Below, piece after piece: positions 44,673-55,226 of a stretch of DNA of 64,000 nucleotides (positions are counted from its first letter, which is position 1; each line of letters opens with the position of its first letter). The DNA lies in contig NC_084796.1 of assembly GCF_963169125.1 (NCBI RefSeq), positions 217,582,448 to 217,646,447 on the forward strand, given 5' to 3'. The translations under genes were made by a program, and so were the position numbers. The notes beneath the pieces were generated by a model. The model worked only from the letters and a program-made list of their open reading frames with translations, did no database searches and had not been told where the DNA came from. Source of the stretch: Humulus lupulus (taxonomy: Eukaryota > Streptophyta > Magnoliopsida > Rosales > Cannabaceae).

Positions 44673-45480
44673 CCATACTCATCTCAAATTTGTCCTTCAT
44701 TTGATGAAAAAATTCTTGCACTTCAGAGTTAGATGTAGAACCAAATACAATATCATCAACATGTACTTGAGCAATAATTATGTCTTTCTTGATTCTTTTA
44801 ATGAAAAGTGTTTTATCTACTCCACATCTACGATAACCATGAGACACCAAAAATTGTGTCAATCTTTCATACCATGCCCGCGGGGCTTGTTTCAAACCAT
44901 AGAAAGCCTTTTTTTAATTTAAAAACATGATTTGGAAAATGTGGATCTTCTAACCCCTTATGTTATTCAACAAAAACTTCTTAATTCAAAATGCCATTAA
45001 AAAAAGCAGATTTAACATCCATTTGATGCAATTTGAAACCCATGATGCATGCAATAGCTAATAACTACCTAATCGATTCAAGTCTAGCAATAGGTGCAAT
45101 TTCATCAAAGTCCACACCTCCACTTGAGTGTACCCTTATGCTATTAGTCTAGCTTTGTTTCTTACTATTGTGCCAAATTCATCACTTTTTTAAAAAAAAA
45201 TCCATTTTGTTCCAATGACATTAGTGTGATTTGGTCTGGGCACAAGGGTCCACACATCATTTCTTGTAAATTGTTCCTATTCGTCCTGCATAGCTTTAAT
45301 CCAAGATTCATCAGTTAAAGCTTCTTTCACGTTTTTTGGTCCAAGTGAAGAAAACACACATGTTGAACGAGATTCACATACCTTTCCTTGTGACCATGCT
45401 CCCCTCCAAATAACCCAGAATGAGATCAACCGGGTGATTCTTTTTCACCCTTGTTGAGGGTTCTCTACGTACAGAATCAG
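44673..45480 (-). pseudogene. Copia-2 reverse transcriptase, N-terminal and palm part
   Basis: Minus-strand fragments follow the copia palm domain: a DVKSAFFNG-like region near 45015, then KQAPRAWYERLTQFLVSHGY, the catalytic HVDDIVFGSTSNSEVQEF at about 44765 and FHQMKDKFEMSM up to the LTR junction. Frameshifts occur near 44920 and 45130. The upstream linker (about 45300) with WIKAMQDE-like and WTLVPRP-like text is recognisable only in pieces. Confidence 0.82.
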
Positions 45481-45559
45481 TGATGATTTTTGGCATTTGT
45501 GCCTCTGCCTGTTCAGATGGGGATATGTCAGATGCCATGGGTGATGATTCAAATGTTGT

Positions 45560-46644
45560 TTATGTTGCAGCGGGTAAGATTTCTGATACATCATTTTGGG
45601 CATCTAAGGCAACAGGCGCGTTTTCTATGAATTTGTCTATCTCGGCTTCTGTTGAAAATTCTGAAAAATCCTTCATATCATCAACAACAATGTTAGCAGA
45701 TTCCATAACAGTTTGGATTCTCATGTTGTACACACGATATGCCCTACTATTTATGGAATAACCAAGAAAGACACCAACATCACTTTTAGCATCAAATTTT
45801 ACAATATTTTCTCGATCCCTCAATATGTAACAGACACAATAAAAAATGTGGAAGTAACTTACATTTGGACGTTTACCTTTCCAGATCTCATAAGGCGTTT
45901 TGGCGGTAACTGGATGTAAGAACACTCTGTTTATTGTGTAGCAAGTAGTATTAACAACTTCAGCCCACAATCGTTTGGACAATTTCTTGCTATTCAACAT
46001 TACTCTTGCCATTTCTTGAAGAGTACGATTCTTTCTTTCAACAACTCTATTTTGTTCAAGAGTTTTGGGTGGTGAAAATTCATGAGAGACACCACAAGAC
46101 TTACAAAATTCATCATACTCAACACTTTCAAATTCTTTACCATGATCGCTACGAATTCTCACAATTTTGTCAATATTACAATATTTTTCAACTCTTAATT
46201 TTAAACACATATTTTTTAAAGCTTCAAATGTGTCAGATAATCTACCCAAGTAAAACGGGAGAAATCATCTACACATACAAAAATGTATCTTTTACCATTT
46301 AAACTTTCAACCTGGATTGGACCCATGTGATCCATGTGAAGCAATTCTAAAACTTTTGAGGTATTTACATCCAAAATACCTTTGTGAGTGATTTTTAATT
46401 GCTTGCAAAGTTGGCACGACTCACATTTACCCATAGACTCTTTACCCAGTTTCGGTAATCCTCGAACAATACCTACATTTGACAACTTTTTCAAGTTTTT
46501 TAAATTAATGTGACCAAGTTTTTCATGCCATAAATTAGTTGAATTGTTTATGGCTGAGTGACATGAATTTTTTTGAGAAAGAGTATAACAATTGTCAAGT
46601 GATCTAAAACCTTTTAAAACACAATTTCCATCTTTATCAATCAC
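45560..46644 (-). pseudogene. Copia-2 integrase
   Basis: The zinc-binding pre-integrase domain is at 46540-46400 (LWHEKLGHINLKNLKKLSN, GKCESCQLCKQLK). The core has HMDHMGPIQVESLNGKRYIF (first aspartate), VRIRSDHGKEFESVEYDEF (second aspartate) and EQNRVVERKNRTLQEMARVM (glutamate). It is followed by NRVFLHPVTAKTPYEIWKGK and the FLGYSINSRAYRVYN C-terminal block. A frame break lies at about 46230. The long frames and intact acidic residues make this one of the better preserved parts of copia-2. Confidence 0.9.
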
Positions 46645-46726
46645 ACTACAATCATCACAACAAAAATTGACAATAAATCATTGATCACAAATCTACCTTA
46701 TGCTAATTATATTAGCTTTTAATCCA

Positions 46727-47067
46727 TCAACTGGCAGAATATTTTTTCAGTTTAGGTAATCCTTCCAAATTTAGGGTTCTCTTTCCAAGTACTTTACTTG
46801 CAACACCATCACCAAAAGTGACTACACCACAATTTACAACTTTAAAATTAATGAGAATGTTTTTGTCACCTATCATATGTCTAGAACATCCACTATCAAC
46901 GTACCAAGAATTAGATGTATGAGTTCTATGACATGCAAATGCAGCAAGACAAGTATTCACATTCTTTTTAACCCATTTTTGTTTAGGCGCATGTTGTTTC
47001 TTTTGCACATTTTTGAGTTTTTCGTGATGAAAATAATTTGTATTGAAAAAATTCATCTTAGTAAAAC
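46727..47067 (-). pseudogene. Copia-2 protease region
   Basis: The minus-strand frame contains NSWYVDSGCSRHMIGDKNIL, with the D-S-G active site and the DSGCSRHM signature of SIRE-type proteases, preceded by a lysine-rich stretch. A frame break follows near 46730. The upstream end is cut by the solo LTR at 47068. Confidence 0.85.
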
Positions 47068-49071
47068 TGTAGAGTCCAAGAACTTTACTTAGCTAGTTAG
47101 ATAGTAGTAGTAATAGTAATAGCTAGTAGTAGTTGTAGTATGTTTATGACTGTGGATTTTGGTTCAAGCCGGGACTTAGTCGGAAACTCCTAGCAATAGT
47201 TATGGATTTTATAAGTTTAACCTATAGTTTAAGAATATTAATTATAACATAAGGTTTGATTAATATTGCTGGTTATTAATATGATAATTATTATAACCTA
47301 AGGTTTAGATAGAGCTAATAAGAATATGACACTTGTCATGAGCATGGTTATTCCTAAGGTTTAGATGGAGCCAATAGGAATATGACACTTGTCATATGTA
47401 TGATTATTACGGAATTATTATTTTAATGATAAAATAAGGGAAATATAAGACTTAGTCTTCACCAGAATTTGTTAGGAGCACGACATTTGTCACAATTTTA
47501 TTTATTTGAGATTTAGATAATTAAATAGATTTTTCGTAATTTTAGGGTACTGTAACTTCCGACCTATTTTTGACCTAGTTATGTTATGAATTTCTAGAAA
47601 GTTGTAGATAATTGAATTAGCTTTCTAACAGTATAAAGAGAGTCTAAATCGAAGTCCGACAGCTCCAAATATGTTAATTTTACTGGAGTGGAGTTTACAG
47701 TTACTAGATTTAGGGAGTTAGAAGTTAGGATTCTATTTGTTTTTTATTATTATTTTTTTTAAATCAAGCTTTGACTCCTTAAATCTCTCTGAATAATTTG
47801 ACCAAGTCCTAAGCCTTTGGCTGAAGGATATTCAAATATTTTCAATTAAATTCATTATTTTTATTCAAAGCCAAAAAGAAGATTTTTATTCCTAGAACTC
47901 TATAAATAGGACCTAGCACCAAGCATTTTCATTCATTCTTCAAGCATTAATCAGAGCCTTCCAGGTGCTAGTGAGACTATAGAGTGATAAATACTTGGGT
48001 TGGGGTTATAAGCTTAATCATTATAAGCTTAATAAACACTTGGGAAGTAAGGTTATAGTGTATTTCAGTTTCGAAGTATAGTTCGGTCATAGAAGCATTC
48101 AAGGTATTCCTTATTCTAGTTCCTTTCTGTATTGTTCTTATAGCTTTTCTACTCAAATCCTAACTCGTATTCTTGGTTAGGCATCTAAGATCTTGAACGT
48201 AAGATTCTTATTGGTAAGTATCTTTTCGATGGTGTAGTTCATTCTTTTCATCCCTTTCATCCCTTTTCTTTAGTATACTCACCTCTCTATTATGGTTTTT
48301 AGGAGTGTTCCAAAATCCCGAATTTGTTCTCATCATCCCGGTATTTTGGTAAGGAAAATAGGATAGTTTTATATGCTTATATGTTATGTTGATATGTTAT
48401 GATAAGTTATGCTATAGTATGTTATGTTATGTTTTCTTATGTTTAATGGTTATGATTTACCCTACCTCATATATTAGACAGGGGACGTAGATGGGTTATC
48501 ATAAACCTACCATGTGATCTAACCTACCTCAGATATTAGAAAGGGGACGTAGATGGTTTATCACATGTTTTAATGGCCATTAATAGTATAGTCTTATATG
48601 ATGTACGTCTTTATAGATATATGTTATATGTTTATAGCTTATAGTTATGTGTATGATTATGTTTCATGCTTGTAGTAGATTTTCCTTGCTGGGCATTAGG
48701 CTCATTCCTTTATGTTTATATGTGCAGGAAAATAGTTTTGGCGGCGGAAAGATTCTTGGCAGCTTGGGGATGTGTATTGAGGCAGGATGGAATCGGTGGA
48801 TTGCACGTTTGATTCGAGGATGAAGTTTTTAAGTCTTTTAGTTATGATTTCTATGTATTATTTTTTTCCGCACTTAATTTTGTAACCAATTTATTTAAGT
48901 TATATTTTGTTTTCAAAACAATGGGATCCCATATCCTAAATGAATTTTTATGTATTTAACCTTTACTTTACAGTTTTTAAATAAAGTTATGGTTATTTCA
49001 TATGTACGTTTTCTTAAGATTAGTATAGTAGTCATTAATGGTCCAAAGTCTAGAATAGTTGGGTCGTTACT
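47068..49071 (+). mobile_element. Solo LTR, family D (2.0 kb)
   Basis: TGTAGAGTCCAAGAAC...GTTGGGTCGTTAC(T), with a TATAAATAGG box at 47901-47908 and a CAGGAAAATAGTTTTGGCGG-like downstream part. It lies inside copia-2 gag, exactly at the second zinc knuckle (CHFCGIKGHIRP before it, FTKMNFF after it). No clear target site duplication remains (left AAAAC, right TTGGT), so an end has been altered. Orientation is inferred from the TATA box. The GGGTCGTTAC end links it to the gypsy-type long LTRs. Confidence 0.8.
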
Positions 49072-49890
49072 TTGGTCGAATGTGACCTTTGATTCCACAA
49101 AAATGGCAAGTGGGAATGAGTTTCTTAGTCCTTTCATTGGACGTCATATTCTTACCTATTTGTCTCTTTGCCGATGAGACATTCTGTTATGTTGATGGAT
49201 CAGAAACATGCAGTGTTAGATCAGAAGATACAACAAGCAATGAGCGGGCATGAACAAACACAATTTTTCCCTTTGGTTGAAACCCTTTAGATCCCAATCC
49301 AGCATTGTTTCATTGACTTGCAATCTGGACCTCCTAAAAAATTGTAGATCTTGGATTAAGCATTTGAACATTTCTTTTTATAAGATCAAACTATTTTTTC
49401 AGACGATTAATTTAGCATTTTTATCAAAAATCTCAGTTTCAAGAATTTTAACATTCGATTCAAGTTCATCATTTCTATAAGAAAGAGATTGAATGGTTTT
49501 TGCGTTTGATCTATTCACAACACACAACTTAATCCATTCATCATACATTTTATTGTAAGATTCTTCTACTGAATCTTCATTGATTTCTTATTCATCAGAA
49601 TCAGTGTCAACAACATCAACAGTACCTGTCGTATTATTAGTAACTTTATTTATCGAAACAGTATTGTTTAGGCTAACAAGTTGTCTATTTTTTTTGCAAA
49701 AAACAAGGAAAATTCGAGAGTATAGATGTTAAAGCAACATTTTCTCTATCTTCATCACTACTTTCAGAGTCATTGTCACTCCAAGTAGCGTTCATACATT
49801 TTTTATTTCTTTTCAAGGTATTTTCACATTCTGATTGAATGTGACCAAATCCTTCACATTCCCTGCATTGAATTTCCTTTTTATTATTAG
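49072..49890 (-). pseudogene. Copia-2 gag C-terminal part with two zinc knuckles
   Basis: On the minus strand the first CCHC knuckle QCRECEGFGHIQSEC lies at about 49875-49825. It is followed by an acidic DNDSESSDEDRENVALTS stretch with stops, a coiled-coil-like middle, and a second knuckle CHFCGIKGHIRP at about 49110-49072 that is cut by the solo LTR. Two knuckles separated by an acidic linker are usual for SIRE-type gag. Several stops (near 49690 and 49640) are present. Confidence 0.75.
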
Positions 49891-51046
49891 TGTAATGCCA
49901 TACTACCCAGGGACCATTACATTGTGCATTTTAAACAGTGTTAAACTCGCTACTCGAGTCATTTGGCCATAATTGTGTAGCTAAATGTGATTAACGGTTT
50001 AGGGTTTAAAATTTTGGTTAAGGATACAACATTTCACTAAAACATTTACTGTATACATTGGGATCCCAAAATATATTTTTAAAGGTTAATTACAACAAAA
50101 GATTTACAACCAGCCGACCTAAGCGGCAAAATAGGGTTTAATCCTAGTTCCTCTTTAAACCCTCGGCCGTGGTGGTCGAGCAGCCGCATATGTACACATC
50201 GTCACCTAAGCTCTCAAACTCAAGGATGGTCCAGCTTTCTTTTGCCTTTACATGCACCACATAGCACCCGTGAGCCGAAGCTTAGCAAGAAAACTCAATA
50301 TGCTCATGAAAAGGTAATAACATGTCACTAAATCATAATAGGCATGCCTAGCAATAATAGCCCTACTCATGCATGCAATCAAGTCCAAATAAATGATTAT
50401 GGGCCTTGCCCTTCTATATGGATGACTATCAAGCCAATCTGAGGAAATGTTTCCTGAATAGATGACTAATGAGTCTATCTCTGAATAGGTGACTAATGAG
50501 TCACGCACTTGGGCTCTGCACCTTAATTAGATAAGTGACTAGTGAGTCACGAATTTGGGTTCCATAATCTAACCAGATAAGTGACTAATGAGTCACGAAC
50601 TTGAACTCGATACGTGACTAATGAGTCACGAACTTGAACTAGATATGTGACTAATGAGTCACAAACTTGAACCCGATAAGTGACTAATAGTCACGAACTT
50701 GAACCTGATAAGTGACTAATAAGTCACGAACTTGAACCAGATAAATGACTAATAAGTCAAGAACTTGGGCTCCGCACCTTAAGCCATGTGACATTACAGT
50801 AACCTAAGCCTTTTGGCCCTGGCTCTATGTAACTAGCCTTTAGACTAGACAAGCGTTTTTATTTTCATCGAACTTGGGGTCAGTCAAGCATTTAATGCTC
50901 ATGTTGATTCATTTAATGCTCATGTTGATTAGATCTAATCATTTTAGTTCTGCATTCAATATGCATATCCCACTCTTGACTCATAGGTCGATTCCATACG
51001 ACCAGTGTCGTTTCTGACTAATGAGTCAGTACCACTCACAAGTAAG
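49891..51046 (-). mobile_element. Family B LTR, partial copy A
   Basis: From TGTAATGCCATACTACCCAG to CACAAGTAAG it parallels the first part of copy B (55227-56297): the same CACATAGCACCCGTGAGCC-like block, the 33-bp repeat array and the CTCATGTTGATT segment. It ends abruptly where another LTR starts (51047). The remaining 1.5 kb of the LTR is found only in copy B. Confidence 0.82.
50461..50771. repeat. Tandem array with TGACTAATGAGTCA core, copy A (about 9 units)
   Basis: Units of about 33 bp (longer at the ends) read GTGACTAATGAGTCACGAAC followed by TTGAACCCGATAA with variation. The core is a near palindrome, and TGAGTCA matches the GCN4/AP-1-type bZIP site. Confidence 0.88.
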
Positions 51047-53038
51047 TGATTAACGCCCAAATGTGACTTCCACTTAGCGGTAGTCGTAGTATAGATGTGC
51101 GGTCGATTCCACAAGGAGGTAAAGAAACAAAGAACAGATAAAATGGTTAGAAGGTAAGTAATGTCAAAGTAGTAAGATAAATTATATTTTTGTGGTTTTG
51201 AAGAATTGAAATGAAATGAAAATAAATGATAAAAGGGGTTTGGTGAGGCATCGGGGTTCCACAATATATTTTGGTCACCTATTTACTTTAATAATTTGCA
51301 AATGTATTTGAGTAATAAAATCTCTTAGTTGAAGTACATGCATATGTTATTGTTATGAGAAACCTAGAATCGACATAATACTTATGTATCCTAATTTCAG
51401 CACGGGTCTGTCACTCAAATCGTATACGGCTAGCAAATAAATACATGGAAGAAATAGACAAGGAGTCCATGTATTTTCCATGTAGACAGCACGATTCTCA
51501 TGATGGTTGTACGAGTTAGGGATGCATAAATTGATAAGCGCGAGCTTATAATATTTATAAGGCACGACCTCCACAGTACGAGCTCAACTGTATATCCAGC
51601 TCGGGGTAATTTGGAGATATGGTGTATTCGCGGATCCCCGAAGACCCGGATACTGTATACAATCGTTTATGGCCAGCCTGTGATATTTAATATCCCAAAT
51701 ATTAGGAGATTATTTATTTCATGGTCAGATCATATCCTAGTATAAATGGGAATATTTCATATTAAATGTAATAAATGTGTGAATCTGTGATTGACTCACG
51801 CGGTTACCCAAACATGTCCAAGGAATTTCTCTATAAATACTGAGAATATTGGATAGGAAAAGGGACGATTATTCTTAATACCGAAACTCTGCCAAAATAG
51901 AGAGAGAGAAAAGCAGTAATAATATAGACTCGTGGACTAGGTGGATTTTAACCACTGAACCACGTAAAAAGACCAGTGTTCTTGAGAGTTATTTTCTTAC
52001 TTCGGTTTATCATCAATCACTAATTCAACCTTGTTATTTCTTAATTCACTGTTGGCGAAAAACCACGTCAACAATACCATTGGCAATATGCAGTAAAGGA
52101 CTACTCACAAAATAACAAACTACTATCTCATGCTAATACTATTGTTATGAGAAATTTAGAAGCGACACTATACCATCTTGGCGATAATGCAGTAAAAGAC
52201 TACCCACAAAATAATAAAATTAATATAAATTATTTTAGTAAAATTACATAGAAAAAGCTTGACCGAATCTATATAAAATTAATAATAAATATTAATTGCA
52301 TAAATAATGATTGAAATAATAAAACTCAAATATTTGAACATTAAAACACTTTTATAAATTCAAAATAAAAAGATTACAAAATATAAAACTTCACCCCTAT
52401 CCTCACCAAAAGAAAAATCTAGCCTAAGTTAAAAGTCATTCTCACATGCTTAGAGATAAAATGGAGAAAATGAAATAGAGAGAAAAGATGGAAGGGGGAG
52501 AAGTGTGTAGAAAATGTGTGTTTTTCAAATGAAAACTACATCCTATTTATAGGTGTAGAATACAAAAAAACTATGTTGGAAATGACATTTGGCAAGCTAC
52601 CATTGGTTGAGATGGAAGCACATAGATTGCTAATTTTTGTTGAAAAGAAGACACTCCTATTGGTTAAAAATGAAGCATATGGATTGTCAATATTTGTTGG
52701 AATGAGTTGTAATTGACATCTCGTATTGGTGGAGAAGAAATTGCATGGATTGGTGACATGACATCTTCATGAATTGATTGGGCTTTTTCAATTTGGGCTT
52801 GACTTCTTCAAAATGCCAACTTTCTTCATTTTCTTCCACTTTTACTTCCTTTTCTTTTTGCTTTATTTTATTCAACCAAAATTGTATCATTTTCGGACAA
52901 AATAAAAAAAAATTAAATCCAAATTTAATATTTTCATTTATAAAATATATCACATTAATTCCATGAAAATATTAATTAAAACTTAATTTATTTTGACAAT
53001 TAAAATCAATAAATGTGCATTTTTGACCCTTAATCACA
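51047..53038 (-). mobile_element. LTR of a non-autonomous-looking element (family E)
   Basis: It starts TGATTAACGCCC and ends CCCTTAATCACA. It contains GTGCGGTCGATTCCACAAGG near its plus-strand start, and on its right CTAGCTTATTGCTAGTCCC (53047-53065), a motif commonly seen just before the LTR in certain plant gypsy-type elements. Read on the minus strand it is the 3' LTR of the element whose internal region is 53039-55226. A family-C-like solo LTR sits inside it, and a tandem duplication of about 96 bp surrounds that insertion. Confidence 0.65.
51385..52073 (+). mobile_element. Solo LTR related to family C, inside the family E LTR
   Basis: TGTATCCTAATTTCAGCACG...GAAAAACCACGTCAACA, with a TATAAATA box at about 51832, a GAGAGAGAAAAG leader and the same GTGGATTTTAACCACTGAACC-type tail as 3018-3792. 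The flanks ATACT (51378-51382) and ATACC (52074-52078) could be a mutated target duplication, but three bases at the left are unexplained. The left end is therefore approximate. Confidence 0.72.
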
Positions 53039-54571
53039 ACTCTCAACTAGCTTATTGCTAGTCCCTTGTAATTCAAGTGGATAGAAATTATTACGAAGTT
53101 GACATAATGAAAGAAATCATGCAAAATTACTTAACAAAATATTTATAGAGAACTTAGAAAATGCTATTTAAGACTATCAAAGTTGTAATCAAGAGTTTTG
53201 TGTGTGTGTGCACCAAAAAATATCAATCTTTTCATAACTCATAACACAAATAGTTTTGAAAAATCACCAAGGAATAAAGTCTCAACTCCAAATCCTCACA
53301 AAGGTATTGAAAATATTTTTAGGAAAATGTTAACACTCTTGGAGTCGTAAATATATCAATGAACGCTCAAAATGGATATTATCATTTTAGGACAATCAAT
53401 CTAAACAAGAATTGATCAAAAGATAGGTTAATCAATTAATTGGAACTCAAATGACATAGAAACTTTCAGGATTTACAAAATAACATTAAGAGCCAAAATA
53501 AAAAATAATACAAAATTTAATAAACAACTTTTTTTTATAACACAAATTGAAAACAAATGTAGTAATGTTGATTTTTAAATTTTTTTTAATTTCAACAAAA
53601 CTACAAAAGATGGAAAATGAGAAATGTTGCTCTTGTTCAATTTTTTTTCTTTCATTTTTTTGGTATATTTTTTTTTATATATAATTTTTTTTGACAAGAG
53701 ACAACATAAAAATAAAGAAAAATACAATAGATTAAGAGAAAATTACAACAAAGGCTCTTTTAAACAAAAATTATCCCTTTAGTAAATGTCATATTTTAAA
53801 TTCCAAAAATTAATTTTTACCAACTCAATTGATCAATAAAAGTTCAAAAAGTTGTTCTATCATTCTCACAACTCACAAAATAAAAATCTTTAAAGTTTAG
53901 GATTTTTCTCAACTGAATGTGTTAATAATTTTTTTTTTCAATGTTTGGTTATGCATAGAATAACTCTCAAAATTACTTCCTAATAGTAAAAATAGCAAAA
54001 ACTATCTCACAAAAATTTTGTTTTCATGAATTTTGGAAAATTTAACTCAAAATTTCAAAATGGTAATCAAATTAGTTTCATCGCATGAATATGTTCACTA
54101 CCCCAACTTAAATGAGACATTGTCCTCCATGTCTAATGTTATGCACATGTCAAGGGTAAAATTGTAAAATGACATCCACCCAAGAAAAAACAAAACAACA
54201 AACACACAATAAGTAAAAACAAAAAGTAAACACACAAAACAGAAAGGAAAGATAAAACCTAATTAGTCTTTGGTAGACAGAAGCATCATTCTCAGGCAAG
54301 TCTACCCACTTCATATTGACGCACTATCTAGTATCAAAAATGAATTTTCTTTTATCCCGCGTCTCAAAAATAGAAGCATTAACCACATTTTCAAGAAAAA
54401 GAAAATGTTAAGTTTCAAAACTGTGGAGGAATTTATGTGATTTTGAAAAAAAAAATTATGATTTCCTCCATGACTTTGTCTATCACATCAGTATGATAGC
54501 ATTTGATTTCATTCGAAGTGGTTGAAAGAATTTCAACATGGGAAAGAGTTTCACTCCAAATGGTAATGTCA
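53039..54571 (-). other. Internal non-coding region of element E
   Basis: AT-rich sequence with poly-A/T runs (for example 53640-53690). No coding potential is seen. On the minus strand it lies between the gag-like ORF and the 3' LTR, where an autonomous element would have pol, so the element appears to lack pol. Confidence 0.55.
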
Positions 54572-55123
54572 TCATGGCATTGTGTCATCCTTTGATGAGA
54601 ATGTACTTAAATTATGTGAGAGAACAATGTCAGTCCATTCCAAAAATTGAGCCTTAAGTTCTCTAAGCTTCTCCATAAATTGTGTATTAAATTCTCTTTG
54701 TGCATCCATAAATGTGTGTAAAGTGTCATCTAAGGAATTCCTATTAGTCCAGACACTATATGAAGGTTCATGGGGGAAGTTAGGAATATTTTGCTCAAAA
54801 TTCATGTCAAATGGTGCATGGTAGTTGTACTCAGACTTCCAACTAAAATCTACTGGGTTGTTCCAGCTAGAATTATGATTTATATGGTCGGTGCTTTCAG
54901 GGTCACAATAACGTTCATCATAATCTACCTCGGGAGCCTCGTAACTTTCACTATCAAACTTAGTTTCTAAGACCGCAAGTTCGTGGTACTCTCTTACACT
55001 AAGTTTGTATGCACCCCTAAAACGACTAGTACCCTCGGTAGCACTAGAATTATGATTGTCTCCGAATGAAGAATAATACATTGGAAAATAAAGCACGAAA
55101 CGTTTCTTTTCTTCTTCATTCAT
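54572..55123 (-). CDS. Gag-like ORF of non-autonomous element E
   Basis: This is an open 183-codon frame starting MNEEEKKRFVLYFP. It is acidic and aromatic, with NNPVDFSWKSEYNYHAPFD and a C-terminal helix-forming part LHTFMDAQREFNTQFMEKLR, ELKAQFLEW. The FSW-x(n)-aromatic spacer followed by an amphipathic helix resembles the C-terminal part of Athila/Tat-type gag proteins. I cannot prove homology. No zinc finger, protease or polymerase follows. It may be a remnant or a short gag-only product (TR-GAG-like). The frame is intact, which is notable beside so many broken genes. Confidence 0.45.
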   Translation of the reverse strand: MNEEEKKRFVLYFPMYYSSFGDNHNSSATEGTSRFRGAYKLSVREYHELAVLETKFDSESYEAPEVDYDERYCDPESTDHINHNSSWNNPVDFSWKSEYNYHAPFDMNFEQNIPNFPHEPSYSVWTNRNSLDDTLHTFMDAQREFNTQFMEKLRELKAQFLEWTDIVLSHNLSTFSSKDDTMP

Positions 55124-55226
55124 TTTTTTTCAATTTTTTAGATGAAAACAAATCAATAATATAACATAAATTAAAAAAATAATACTAAAATAAACTAAAA
55201 TGAAATAAGTGACTAAAAAAAAGATG

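Noticed and set aside
48913..49137. 74-codon minus-strand frame spanning the 49071 junction
   Set aside because: It runs from copia-2 gag out of frame into the solo LTR; the real gag frame is different and carries the zinc knuckle.
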